From positions 3,224,001 through 3,288,000 of the forward strand of contig NZ_CP013187.1 of NCBI RefSeq assembly GCF_001444405.1: a DNA stretch of 64,000 nt. The letters are read 5' to 3'. Of the stretch, positions 54,611 to 63,775 are shown piece by piece (the stretch's first letter is position 1; each line of letters starts with the position of its first letter). Position numbers and translations under genes: made by a program. This stretch comes from Pseudoalteromonas phenolica. GTDB lineage: Bacteria > Pseudomonadota > Gammaproteobacteria > Enterobacterales > Alteromonadaceae. The notes beneath the pieces are model-generated. The model did not search any database. It saw only the letters and a program-made list of their open reading frames with translations, and was not told the DNA's origin.

Positions 54611-54633
54611 AAAAAGCCTGCTAAGCAGGCTTT
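54611..54633 (-). terminator. Rho-independent terminator after recA
   Basis: 10-bp stem (aaagcctgct / agcaggcttt) followed on the minus strand by a run of T, 36 bases past the recA stop. The rest of the 54419-54668 gap is AT-rich and shows nothing else I can name. Confidence 0.9.
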
Positions 54634-54668
54634 GGAGATGTTGTTTGATATTCTGAATTTAGTTGTGG

Positions 54669-55715
54669 TTAAAGTTCTGCGCCTTCCGCTAAACCTTTAT
54701 CTTCACCTTCTTCAGGCTCGATAGTCGCTTGAAGTAAAAGCATATCTCTTAGCTTACCTTCAATCTCGTTAGCGATCTCAACGTTCTCTTTTAGGAATTT
54801 AATTGAGTTAGACTTACCTTGACCAACTTTGCTGCCGTTGTAGCTGTACCATGCACCTGATTTTTCAACCAGTTTGTGCTTCACACCTAGGTCAATTAAC
54901 TCACCTTCTTTAGAGATACCTTGACCATACATGATAATAAATTCAGCTTGCTTAAATGGCGGTGCAACTTTGTTCTTAACAACTTTAACTCGAGTTTCGT
55001 TACCCACTACTTCATCGCCATCTTTCACTGAGCCAATACGACGAATATCAATACGTACTGATGAGTAGAACTTAAGTGCATTACCACCCGTCGTTGTTTC
55101 TGGGTTACCGAACATCACACCAATCTTCATACGAATTTGGTTGATGAAGATACAAAGCGTATTTGAACGTTTGATATTTGCAGTTAGTTTACGCAAAGCT
55201 TGTGACATTAGACGCGCTTGAAGACCTACGTGTGCATCACCCATATCACCTTCAATTTCAGCTTTAGGTGTTAATGCTGCTACCGAGTCAACAATCACCA
55301 CATCTACTGCACCTGAACGAACTAGCATGTCACAGATTTCTAATGCTTGCTCACCCGTATCAGGCTGAGAAACAAGTAGCTCGTCCACGTTAACACCCAG
55401 CTTTTCTGCATAGACTGGATCTAATGCATGCTCAGCATCAACGAATGCACATGTTTTACCTTGCTTTTGCGCTTCTGCAATAACTTGAAGAGTAAGCGTG
55501 GTTTTACCTGATGATTCAGGACCATAAATCTCGACAATACGACCTGTTGGTAAACCACCTATGCCTAACGCGATATCAATACCTAGTGAGCCAGTAGAAA
55601 TTGCTTCAATGTCTAACGCTTGGCTATCACCTAGCTTCATGATTGAACCTTTACCAAATTGGCGTTCAATTTGTGATAACGCGGCATCTAGTGCCTTTTG
55701 TTTATTGTCGTTCAT
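54669..55715 (-). CDS. recA: Recombinase RecA
   Basis: Strand-exchange ATPase and LexA co-protease. 348 residues from MNDNKQKALDAALSQIERQF. Walker A GPESSGKTT, LMSQALRKLT (L1 side), INQIRMKIGVMFGNPETTTGG (L1-L2 region) and an acidic C-terminal tail (EPEEGEDKG) are typical. A TTG 12 nt upstream is also in frame, but GGAG lies 6 nt before the chosen ATG. An SOS box is just upstream. recX, which often follows recA, is not here. Confidence 0.98.
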   Translation of the reverse strand: MNDNKQKALDAALSQIERQFGKGSIMKLGDSQALDIEAISTGSLGIDIALGIGGLPTGRIVEIYGPESSGKTTLTLQVIAEAQKQGKTCAFVDAEHALDPVYAEKLGVNVDELLVSQPDTGEQALEICDMLVRSGAVDVVIVDSVAALTPKAEIEGDMGDAHVGLQARLMSQALRKLTANIKRSNTLCIFINQIRMKIGVMFGNPETTTGGNALKFYSSVRIDIRRIGSVKDGDEVVGNETRVKVVKNKVAPPFKQAEFIIMYGQGISKEGELIDLGVKHKLVEKSGAWYSYNGSKVGQGKSNSIKFLKENVEIANEIEGKLRDMLLLQATIEPEEGEDKGLAEGAEL

Positions 55716-55749
55716 TTGCTTCTCCAATCTTGCGTAATGCCAGTAAGTA

Positions 55750-55769
55750 TACTGTATGAAATTACAGTA
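55750..55769. promoter_or_regulatory. LexA (SOS) box of recA
   Basis: TACTGTATGAAATTACAGTA: CTGT and ACAG half sites with the standard CTG-N10-CAG spacing, 34 bases upstream of the recA ATG. It is the only perfect SOS box I noticed in the window. Confidence 0.92.
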
Positions 55770-55781
55770 TCAAGCATATTT

Positions 55782-56276
55782 TTATGAATTTAATAGCTCA
55801 ATTGACTTTTCTAAAGAAAAAACAATAGCTTGCTCTCTAACTTCAGCTCTATTTCCAGTAAAAACACAATGATAAGTGTGCTGTTTTCCCGACAAAAATA
55901 GACCAAACCATACAGTACCTACCGGTTTTTCATCACTCCCCCCTGTAGGCCCAGCGACTCCCGAAATTGCAATAGCAAGGTCTGCATTGGCAGCTTTCGC
56001 AGCGCCTGCACACATTTCTAACACGGTTTGTTCACTGACTGCACCATGCTCCTGTATAGTACTTTCGGTTACCCCCAGCAATGCCTGCTTCGCTTCATTA
56101 CTGTAGGTGACAAAACAGCGGTCAATATATCGTGAACTGCCCGATGTATCGGTAAGCGCGTAACTCACTCCTCCACCAGTACATGATTCAGCGGTAGTGA
56201 TCGTCAGTCGTTTATCAGCTAAAATAGCGCCCAACTTTGACGCTAGAGTACTTACTTGTTGCTGTAGCTCCATCAT
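55782..56276 (-). CDS. pncC: Nicotinamide-nucleotide amidohydrolase PncC (CinA C-terminal family)
   Basis: 164-residue stand-alone CinA-C domain. It deamidates NMN to nicotinate mononucleotide in NAD recycling. Family blocks: TTAESCTGGGVSYALTDTSGSS, VTYSNEAKQALLGV, GAVSEQTVLEMCAGA and AISGVAGPTGGSDEKPVGTVWFG, with catalytic Ser and Lys in conserved positions. It lies directly upstream of recA, as ygaD does in E. coli, and is divergent from mutS. Confidence 0.95.
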   Translation of the reverse strand: MMELQQQVSTLASKLGAILADKRLTITTAESCTGGGVSYALTDTSGSSRYIDRCFVTYSNEAKQALLGVTESTIQEHGAVSEQTVLEMCAGAAKAANADLAIAISGVAGPTGGSDEKPVGTVWFGLFLSGKQHTYHCVFTGNRAEVREQAIVFSLEKSIELLNS

Positions 56277-56295
56277 TATCCTTTTAGGTCATTGC

Positions 56296-58887
56296 ATGTC
56301 GATAGATTTATATTCAGAACATACTATAAAACAACAAACTCCCATGATGCAGCAATATCTGCGGATCAAAGCGGATCATCAAGACATTTTACTGTTTTAT
56401 CGCATGGGTGACTTTTATGAATTGTTCTTTGACGATGCTATTCGTGCCGCTCAACTACTCGATATTTCACAAACCCATCGCGGCAAAGCGGGCGGTGCCC
56501 CCATACCAATGGCCGGTGTACCCTACCATGCGGTAGAAAATTATCTTGCGCGCCTAGTGCAAATGGGGGAGTCAGTAGCAATTTGTGAGCAAGTTGGTGA
56601 TCCTGCAACCAGCAAGGGGCCGGTTGAGCGAAAAGTGGTACGTATTGTCACACCAGGTACAGTCAGTGATGAAGCTTTATTACAAGAGCGTCAAGACAAT
56701 TTACTTGCAAGTGTCTATCAAAATAAACAAGACCAATACGGCGTCGCTTATCTTGATATCAATTCAGGCCGTTTTAACATCGTTGAACTAAACACCGATG
56801 AAGCATTGATTTCGACGCTGCAACGCCTGCAGCCCGCTGAATTACTTTACCCTGAGTCATTCCAAAATCTATTTTTACTTGAGCAAGTCAAAGGCGGTCG
56901 TCGTCGTCCTGATTGGGAGTTTGATTTAGATACTGCTAAACATTTGCTTTGCCAACAGTTCGGTACACAAGATCTAATCGGCTTTGGCGTTGAAAAAGCG
57001 CATACAGGTTTAATCGCTGCAGGCTGTGTGATGCAATATGTTAAAGATACACAACGCATTGCTCTGCCACATATTCGTGCCATTACCCTTGAGAAAAACG
57101 AACATGCGGTGATCCTAGATGCAGCAACGCGTAAAAACTTAGAACTGACAGTAAACCTATCTGGCGGGATCGAAAACACACTAGCACAAGTATTAGATAA
57201 AACCGCGACACCGATGGGCTCGCGTTTATTAAAGCGTCGTATTCATACACCAGTTCGTGATCACAATGAATTAAATGCCCGACTAAATGCCATTGCCAGC
57301 TTGATCAATAGCCAAATTTGTCTGGAGCTCTATGACAGCTTAAGACATATTGGCGATATTGAGCGTGTAGTGGCGCGCCTTGCACTATGTACTGCGCGCC
57401 CTCGTGACTTAACGCGTTTACGAGGAGCTTTACAAGCCCTTGCACCGCTGCATGCATTACTCGATGAGGCAGCCGATCCACGTATAAAATTGATTTGCGA
57501 TCAATCTCCTGTATTACCTAAGCTACAGTCACTCTTAGAGCAAGCGATTATTGATAATCCGCCCGTGCTGATCCGTGATGGCGGCGTAATTGCAACAGGT
57601 TATAACGCTGAACTTGATGAGTGGAGAGCACTGAGCCAAGGCGCAACAGATATTCTTGAGAAGTTAGAAGTGCGCGAACGTGAGCGTACTGGGATCAGCA
57701 CCCTTAAAATTGGCTACAACAAGGTGCATGGCTTTTACATTGAAATCAGCCGTGCCAACTCACACCTTGTGCCACCAGAATATATTCGTCGCCAAACGCT
57801 TAAAAACAATGAGCGCTATATTATTCCTGAACTGAAAGAGCATGAAGACAAAGTACTTGGCAGCCAAAGTAAGGCCCTAGCACTTGAGAAGCAGCTATAT
57901 GAGCAGTTATTTGAATATATTGCGCCTTACTTAGAGCAACTGCAATTAATGTCTTCTGCACTCGCTGACTTAGACGTATTAAATACCTTAGCTGAACGTG
58001 CGCAAACGCTCGATTACTGCAAACCACAATTAACGCTAGAGAGTGGCATCGACATCATTGATGGTCGCCACCCAGTTGTTGAACATGTAAGTCAAGAGCC
58101 ATTCATTGCCAACCCTGTAAAACTCAATGAACAACGTAAAATGTTGATCATCACAGGTCCTAATATGGGTGGTAAATCTACCTATATGCGTCAAACAGCG
58201 CTTATCACTTTAATGGCACATATTGGCTCTTATGTACCAGCAAGTGCAGCGCGTATCGGCCACATTGACCGTATCTTTACACGTATTGGCGCGAGTGATG
58301 ATCTTGCTTCAGGTCGCTCAACCTTCATGGTAGAAATGACTGAGACCGCCACGATTCTTAACAATGCGACCGAAAACTCATTGGTGTTAATGGATGAAAT
58401 AGGCCGAGGTACCAGCACCTATGATGGTTTATCGTTGGCCTATGCAACCGCAGACTACCTAGCAAGTAAGCTCAATGCTAAAACCCTCTTTGCGACGCAT
58501 TACTTTGAGTTAACAGAGCTTGCAGAGCAACAAACAGGGCTTGTAAACGTACATTTAGATGCGGTAGAACACAACGATACTATTGCCTTTAAGCACACAG
58601 TCTTAGATGGCGCTGCGAGTAAAAGCTTTGGTTTGCAAGTCGCTGGACTCGCTGGAGTACCAAAACCTGTTCTTGCCATGGCGAAAGAAAAGTTAAAACG
58701 CCTTGAGCAACATGAAAGTGTGATTGATGAACAAAAGCCAACCGCTCACTCACAAGGTCAGTTACCATTAGAGCCGGTTATGCAAGAATCAGAAGTTGAA
58801 CTACAACTTGCGCACATTGATCCTGATGATCTAACTCCTCGCCAAGCACATGAGTTACTCTATAAATTAAAAGGCTTACTCAAGTAA
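56296..58887 (+). CDS. mutS: DNA mismatch recognition protein MutS
   Basis: Recognises mismatches and starts repair with MutL. 863 residues from MSIDLYSEHTIKQQTPMMQQ. The mismatch-wedge motif F40-Y-E42 is in RMGDFYELFF. Walker A GPNMGGKST starts at residue 621, followed by DLASGRSTFMVEM, LVLMDEIGRGTS and the C-terminal helix region. The frame is open to 56197, but that part overlaps pncC and is not family-like; AGGT lies 6 nt before the chosen ATG. The divergent pncC is 19 bp away. Confidence 0.97.
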   Translation: MSIDLYSEHTIKQQTPMMQQYLRIKADHQDILLFYRMGDFYELFFDDAIRAAQLLDISQTHRGKAGGAPIPMAGVPYHAVENYLARLVQMGESVAICEQVGDPATSKGPVERKVVRIVTPGTVSDEALLQERQDNLLASVYQNKQDQYGVAYLDINSGRFNIVELNTDEALISTLQRLQPAELLYPESFQNLFLLEQVKGGRRRPDWEFDLDTAKHLLCQQFGTQDLIGFGVEKAHTGLIAAGCVMQYVKDTQRIALPHIRAITLEKNEHAVILDAATRKNLELTVNLSGGIENTLAQVLDKTATPMGSRLLKRRIHTPVRDHNELNARLNAIASLINSQICLELYDSLRHIGDIERVVARLALCTARPRDLTRLRGALQALAPLHALLDEAADPRIKLICDQSPVLPKLQSLLEQAIIDNPPVLIRDGGVIATGYNAELDEWRALSQGATDILEKLEVRERERTGISTLKIGYNKVHGFYIEISRANSHLVPPEYIRRQTLKNNERYIIPELKEHEDKVLGSQSKALALEKQLYEQLFEYIAPYLEQLQLMSSALADLDVLNTLAERAQTLDYCKPQLTLESGIDIIDGRHPVVEHVSQEPFIANPVKLNEQRKMLIITGPNMGGKSTYMRQTALITLMAHIGSYVPASAARIGHIDRIFTRIGASDDLASGRSTFMVEMTETATILNNATENSLVLMDEIGRGTSTYDGLSLAYATADYLASKLNAKTLFATHYFELTELAEQQTGLVNVHLDAVEHNDTIAFKHTVLDGAASKSFGLQVAGLAGVPKPVLAMAKEKLKRLEQHESVIDEQKPTAHSQGQLPLEPVMQESEVELQLAHIDPDDLTPRQAHELLYKLKGLLK

Positions 58888-58906
58888 TCAGACCGTGATA
58901 GATAAT

Positions 58907-58936
58907 AAAAAACCACTTCAATTGAAGTGGTTTTTT
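58907..58936. terminator. Strong bidirectional terminator between mutS and rpoS
   Basis: Perfect 14-bp stem (aaaaaaccacttca / tgaagtggtttttt) with a 2-nt spacer; T runs on both strands serve the two convergent genes. Confidence 0.93.
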
Positions 58937-58951
58937 ATTATTAAATGAAGC

Positions 58952-59935
58952 TTATTGTTGCTCAAATAAGCTATCGATATTTAAGCCTTCATGCTGCAAA
59001 ATATCTTTTAAGCGTCTAAGGGCTTCAACTTGAATTTGTCTTACACGTTCACGTGTTAACCCTATTTCTCTGCCAACATCTTCTAATGTTGAAGGTTCAT
59101 ATCCAAGTAAACCAAAACGTCTTGCTAGTACTTCACGCTGCTTAGGGTTAAGCTCTCCAAGCCAATCAACAATATGCTTATTAATATCATTGTTCTGTAC
59201 TTCATTTTCAGGGCCATAACCCTTTTCATCAGCAATAATATCTAACAGTGCTTTGTCATTTTCACCACCTATCGGCGTATCAACTGAAGTGATTTTTTCG
59301 TTCAGACGAAGCATTTTAGTAACGTCTTCAACCGGGCGGTCTAAGCATTCAGCAATTTCTTCTGCAGTGGGCTCATGGTCTAGCTTTTGTGTCAGCTCTC
59401 GAGCTGTTCTTAGATATACGTTAAGTTCTTTAACAACATGGATAGGCAAACGAATGGTGCGAGTTTGGTTCATTATTGCACGTTCGATGGTTTGTCTTAT
59501 CCACCAAGTTGCATAAGTCGAAAAACGAAAGCCTCTTTCTGGGTCAAATTTTTCAACCGCTCTGATCAGGCCCAAATTGCCTTCTTCAATTAAATCTAGA
59601 AGCGCAAGACCACGATTATTGTAGCGTCGAGCAATTTTTACAACTAATCTTAAGTTACTTTCGATCATGCGTTTGCGAGAAGCTTCACAGCCTTTAAGTG
59701 CTTTACGAGCGAAATAAACTTCTTCTTCTGCACTTAATAGAGGGGAAAAACCAATTTCACCTAGATACAATTGCGTTGCATCTAAGTTTTTAACGGTTTC
59801 TTCTTTTGCAAAAACATCATCTTCCGTTTCGACATCTTCCAAAAGCTCCATTTTTTCGTCATCTAGTACTGCTTCTTCAACTTCAGCTTCTGCAGTGACT
59901 AGCTTCTTAGTCTCTTTCTTTGCTGTTTGAGCCAT
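58952..59935 (-). CDS. rpoS: RNA polymerase sigma factor RpoS
   Basis: Stationary-phase and general stress sigma factor. 327 residues: region 1.2 DATQLYLGEIGFSPLLSAEEE, region 2 ESNLRLVVKIARRYNNRGL, LLDLIEEGNLGLIRAVEKFD and GFRFSTYATWWIRQTIERAI, region 3 from RTIRLPIHVVKEL, region 4 with LARRFGLLGYEPSTLEDVGREIGLTRERV split around the helix-turn-helix. An acidic N-terminal extension (EAEVEEAVLDDEKMELLEDV) is typical of marine relatives. nlpD is 58 bp upstream; its coding region usually carries the main rpoS promoter. Confidence 0.98.
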   Translation of the reverse strand: MAQTAKKETKKLVTAEAEVEEAVLDDEKMELLEDVETEDDVFAKEETVKNLDATQLYLGEIGFSPLLSAEEEVYFARKALKGCEASRKRMIESNLRLVVKIARRYNNRGLALLDLIEEGNLGLIRAVEKFDPERGFRFSTYATWWIRQTIERAIMNQTRTIRLPIHVVKELNVYLRTARELTQKLDHEPTAEEIAECLDRPVEDVTKMLRLNEKITSVDTPIGGENDKALLDIIADEKGYGPENEVQNNDINKHIVDWLGELNPKQREVLARRFGLLGYEPSTLEDVGREIGLTRERVRQIQVEALRRLKDILQHEGLNIDSLFEQQ

Positions 59936-59993
59936 ATCATCCTCCCAAGCGAGTGAGTGGTATTAATCCATCATACAGTCAGTAATAAAGCAT

Positions 59994-60815
59994 TTATGGT
60001 AAATACTTCTTAGGATTTACCGCTTGGCCTTTAAAGCGAATTTCAAACCTCAAAGCCGTTTGCGTTGCATCCGTATTTCCCATTTCGGCAATTTTCTGCC
60101 CAGCTTTAACTTTTTGCTGCTCCCGAACAAGTAGTCGATCGTTGTGAGCATAGGCACTTAGGTAATCATCACTGTGTTTCAGGATGATTAAATTACCATA
60201 CCCTCTCAACGCGCTTCCTGCATATACGACTGTCCCTGCTGCTGCCGCACTTACTGATGTTCCTAATTTATTTTTGATTTGAAGACCTTTATAACCTTGC
60301 TCTTTACTAGAAAAGCGCTTAGTTATTTGCCCTTGGGCTGGCCATTGCCAATCAATTTTGCCATTCTTTTTCGATGCTGCTGTACTTACTTTTTGAGTGG
60401 CTTGTTTTTGAACATACTCCCGTTGTTTTGGCTTCGCAAGATCTTTTTTTGCCAATTTGTTATTTTTTTGTTTCTTATCAACGGTCTTTGTTTTAACAAC
60501 TTTATGTGGAGTGCTTTTTTTAGTGCGCGGTTTAGGTTTAGCTAGTACTAACTTTTGACCTGGAAAAATTGTATATGGCGGTTTGATATTATTTAAGGCT
60601 GCGATTGTCCGCACGTCCCTATTGGCGGTAAATGCGATGGCAAACAGCGTATCACCTTTTTGTACCGTGTACCGATTATTTTTTATTGTGATTTTACGTG
60701 ATGATAATGAATCAGCATAAGTCAATGAAGTTACAGGTGCGGGTTTTTGCGTTGATGAACACCCTGAAATGAACACAATTAGTAACAAAATAATGAACGT
60801 GTTCACTGCTTGCAT
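59994..60815 (-). CDS. nlpD: NlpD, lipoprotein activator of murein amidases
   Basis: 273 residues: lipoprotein signal with lipobox ISGC (about Cys19), one LysM (about 48-91, YTVQKGDTLFAIAF), a Lys/Gln-rich linker, and a C-terminal LytM/M23 domain (about 165-273). The zinc-binding His residues of active M23 peptidases are replaced (GLQIKN; LRFEIR where LHFEVR is usual), so it should activate AmiC-type amidases rather than cut murein itself. It sits between pcm and rpoS in the conserved order. Confidence 0.95.
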   Translation of the reverse strand: MQAVNTFIILLLIVFISGCSSTQKPAPVTSLTYADSLSSRKITIKNNRYTVQKGDTLFAIAFTANRDVRTIAALNNIKPPYTIFPGQKLVLAKPKPRTKKSTPHKVVKTKTVDKKQKNNKLAKKDLAKPKQREYVQKQATQKVSTAASKKNGKIDWQWPAQGQITKRFSSKEQGYKGLQIKNKLGTSVSAAAAGTVVYAGSALRGYGNLIILKHSDDYLSAYAHNDRLLVREQQKVKAGQKIAEMGNTDATQTALRFEIRFKGQAVNPKKYLP

Positions 60816-60882
60816 TCACTTACCCGGTAAAGTTGACGATTAACTTATTAAAAATAACAAGATAAGAAGAGTTTAGGCAAGA

Positions 60883-61524
60883 TCATAGCGAAATTTCTCC
60901 CGCTATTAATGGAACAAAACGTACTGGCGCCATTTTATGTTCAACAAATTGCTCGCCCTTTCGTACCACTAAAGTTAACACTTGCTCTTCTTCACCGATG
61001 GGAACCAATAAAGCGCCATCGTTTTCAAGCTGTTCAAGCAAAGCTTGTGGTACTGTTTTTGCTGCTGCCGTCACAATAATGCCAGAAAATGGTCCTTTAG
61101 TTTGCCAGCCCTGCCAACCATCACCATGCTTCATAGAAACATTATATAAATCTAATTGATGCAAACGTCGCTTAGCTTGCCACTGCAGAGATTTAATTCG
61201 CTCAACGCTAAACACTTGCTCGAAAACTTGTGCTAAAACCGCGCTTTGGTAACCAGAGCCAGTTCCTATTTCCAAAACCTTACCTTTTACACCGACTTGT
61301 CGCAAAATTTCTGTCATCTTTGCAACAATAAATGGTTGAGAAATAGTTTGCCCATTACCTATGGGCAATGCAGTATTTTCATAGGCTTTGTGCTTTAACA
61401 CATCATCAATAAAAAGGTGGCGTGGAGTGTCTTTAATAACTTGCAATACTTTTTTATCTTGAACCCCAGATGCTTTTAATTGTTCTACTAGAGCATCAGC
61501 ACTGCGAGTATAATTGCCAAGCAC
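60883..61524 (-). CDS. pcm: Protein-L-isoaspartate O-methyltransferase Pcm
   Basis: Repairs isoaspartyl residues with SAM. 213 residues: NTALPIGNGQTISQPFIVAKM, SAM motif VLEIGTGSGYQSAVLAQ and GIIVTAAAKTVPQALLEQL are the family blocks. It starts immediately after the surE stop, as in the classic surE-pcm-nlpD-rpoS group. Confidence 0.98.
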   Translation of the reverse strand: MLGNYTRSADALVEQLKASGVQDKKVLQVIKDTPRHLFIDDVLKHKAYENTALPIGNGQTISQPFIVAKMTEILRQVGVKGKVLEIGTGSGYQSAVLAQVFEQVFSVERIKSLQWQAKRRLHQLDLYNVSMKHGDGWQGWQTKGPFSGIIVTAAAKTVPQALLEQLENDGALLVPIGEEEQVLTLVVRKGEQFVEHKMAPVRFVPLIAGEISL

Positions 61525-62274
61525 TTAGCTCACCTCTTCTAACCAAGAAGACATCGCATCCATCGTCTCATATGCCGTCATATCAACCTTGAGTGGAGTC
61601 ACAGCAACGTAGCCCTGATTGACAGCAAAGAAGTCGGTACCCTCACCGGCATCACTCTCAGAACCAAGCGAGCCATACCAGAAAACACTTCTACCCCAAG
61701 GATCAATTTGCTCAGTCATAGTATCCGCTTTGTGACGTGCTCCTAAGCGTGTCACCTTAACTCCTTTTAATTCAGTTAAAGGAATGTCTGGCACATTAAC
61801 ATTGATAATTTGATCTTTAGGCAACGGGTGAGAGCTTAATTGTTTAATTATTTTCACCACCACAGCCGCAGCGGTTTCGTAGTTTGCTTCTTTTTTTGAA
61901 CAGAGAGAAACTGCAATTGCTGGTAACCCCAAATGACGCCCTTCTGTTGCCGCTGCTACAGTACCTGAATAAAGCGTATCATCACCTAAGTTAGCCCCAT
62001 TGTTAATACCTGCGACAACTAGGTCCGGCTCTTCATCTAAAAGCTGATTCACACCAAGGTGAACACAGTCTGTCGGCGTGCCATTCACTGAGTAAAAGCC
62101 ATTTTCTAATTGTGTTGCGCGCAATGGATTTAACAATGTCAAAGAGTTACTTGCGCCACTACAGTTTCTATCAGGGGCAATAACGGTCACATCGGCAATT
62201 TTGCTCAAGGCTTCATACAATACAGAGATCCCTTTTGCATGAACTCCATCGTCGTTACTGAGTAAAATCTTCAT
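61525..62274 (-). CDS. surE: 5'/3'-nucleotidase SurE
   Basis: Metal-dependent nucleotidase and exopolyphosphatase linked to stationary-phase survival. 249 residues: metal motif MKILLSNDDGVHAKGI at the start, APDRNCSGASNSLTL, GTPTDCVHLG and GINNGANLGDDTLYSGTVAAA are diagnostic. It overlaps truD by 4 nt and abuts pcm. Confidence 0.98.
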   Translation of the reverse strand: MKILLSNDDGVHAKGISVLYEALSKIADVTVIAPDRNCSGASNSLTLLNPLRATQLENGFYSVNGTPTDCVHLGVNQLLDEEPDLVVAGINNGANLGDDTLYSGTVAAATEGRHLGLPAIAVSLCSKKEANYETAAAVVVKIIKQLSSHPLPKDQIINVNVPDIPLTELKGVKVTRLGARHKADTMTEQIDPWGRSVFWYGSLGSESDAGEGTDFFAVNQGYVAVTPLKVDMTAYETMDAMSSWLEEVS

Positions 62275-63299
62275 CGTTCGTCCTTATTTGCAAATGCGCT
62301 TTTATTCACATCAACGTAATTAACTAGCTCTCTAAGTACAGCTGTGGCGAATGTCCCTTTAGGTAATGCAAAGTGTAATTCGATACTGTCTGACGACAAG
62401 GTCTTCACTTCAAGATCTATGGGGATCAATCGCAGAGCACGGCGCTCATTTTTTAATCCTAATTCGGCAAGACCATGATGCCAAGCATTAAAGGCTTTAA
62501 GAAAGTCTTTTTCTTGCGCAATTAACCCTTTTTCACCTTTACCGACCAGAGGTGCCGACAAGCAAATGTCTCCGGAGGTTAGCCTTGCAATGTTTTCATC
62601 GCTGATATCATCTTCAAAGAACGCATTAGAGCCTTCTAGCATAAAGATTTCTCTATGCCAGGTTTTCGCTAAGCCATGTTCTTTTACACGCATACTCACT
62701 AACTGATTGAAAATGTGTGAGCGAGCAGCAGAAATAACGATACTACGTAATTTTCTGTCGCGAATATGTTCACCTGCAAACATGCGCTCAGCCATAGTAA
62801 GGTTATGACCATCATGACCAAAGCGTTGTTCACCAAAGTAGTTTGGCACGCCCTGACGCACCGCATTAATACGTGACAAAATATCTAATGGCTTATCAAT
62901 GTTTCTTAGTGTGATCGTAAAGCGATTACCTGAGTGACAGCCTGTTCTTAGCTTTCTGTTGTGACGCTTTTGTTTTGCAACAAAAATAAAGTCATCGTTT
63001 AGCTCGGTAAAATCAACGTCTTTCTTAATAGGAACAGGGACACTAAACCACTGGCTACAAACACCATGGCGATCTTTCAGTCCCGCATAGCTGACGTTTT
63101 TTACATGTGTTCCAGCTTGTTTTGCAATTTTTTTAGCGACATCTAACGTGTTTATCTGTTTTTTAATAATATGCAAACAGACATGTTCACCTTCGCCGGT
63201 CAGCTCAATATCCAATATTTCATCTACAATGAAGTCTTCTGGCTGACTTTTAAAATCAGCTACCGCTTCAGGCTTGTCATACAGATAATGCAATTCCAT
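62271..63299 (-). CDS. truD: tRNA pseudouridine13 synthase TruD
   Basis: 342 residues. The catalytic Asp is D76 in VSYAGLKDRHGVCSQWF; other blocks are KRHNRKLRTGCHSGNRF and VPNYFGEQRFGHDG. Length equals that of E. coli TruD (349) within a few residues. It overlaps surE by 4 nt and ispF by 1 nt, indicating a tight operon. Confidence 0.98.
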   Translation of the reverse strand: MELHYLYDKPEAVADFKSQPEDFIVDEILDIELTGEGEHVCLHIIKKQINTLDVAKKIAKQAGTHVKNVSYAGLKDRHGVCSQWFSVPVPIKKDVDFTELNDDFIFVAKQKRHNRKLRTGCHSGNRFTITLRNIDKPLDILSRINAVRQGVPNYFGEQRFGHDGHNLTMAERMFAGEHIRDRKLRSIVISAARSHIFNQLVSMRVKEHGLAKTWHREIFMLEGSNAFFEDDISDENIARLTSGDICLSAPLVGKGEKGLIAQEKDFLKAFNAWHHGLAELGLKNERRALRLIPIDLEVKTLSSDSIELHFALPKGTFATAVLRELVNYVDVNKSAFANKDER

Positions 63300-63775
63300 T
63301 ATACTTTAACCAATAACGCAACTGCATGGGCTGAAATGCCTTCTTTACGACCTTCGAAACCAAGCTTTTCTGTGGTCGTTGCTTTTACATTTACCTGATT
63401 CAATTCAACCTGACAATCAGCAGCTAGGTTGGCACGCATGTTATCAATATGCGGTCTCATTTTTGGTGCTTGCGCAACAATCGTGACATCGCAATTACCT
63501 AGTTTATAACCGAGCTCTGTAACTTGATCCATTACTTGTCTTAGCAAAATACGACTATCTATATTTTCAAATTCAGCAGACGTATCTGGGAAATGTTTAC
63601 CAATGTCGCCAAGTGCCATTGCGCCAAGTAAAGCATCACATAACGCATGAATAGCTACATCCCCATCGGAGTGTGCAATAAAGCCTTGCTCAAAAGGAAT
63701 TTTCTCACCACAGATCGTTAATGGGCCTTCACCACCGAATTTATGCACATCAAAACCATGACCAATTCTAATCAT
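63299..63775 (-). CDS. ispF: 2-C-methyl-D-erythritol 2,4-cyclodiphosphate synthase IspF
   Basis: Fifth step of the MEP isoprenoid pathway. 158 residues: metal motif IGHGFDVHKFGG (Asp9, His11), IAHSDGDVAIHALCDALLGA with the third metal His, GDIGKHFPDT and TTEKLGFEGRKEGISAHAV. It overlaps the upstream ispD by 8 nt. Confidence 0.98.
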   Translation of the reverse strand: MIRIGHGFDVHKFGGEGPLTICGEKIPFEQGFIAHSDGDVAIHALCDALLGAMALGDIGKHFPDTSAEFENIDSRILLRQVMDQVTELGYKLGNCDVTIVAQAPKMRPHIDNMRANLAADCQVELNQVNVKATTTEKLGFEGRKEGISAHAVALLVKV

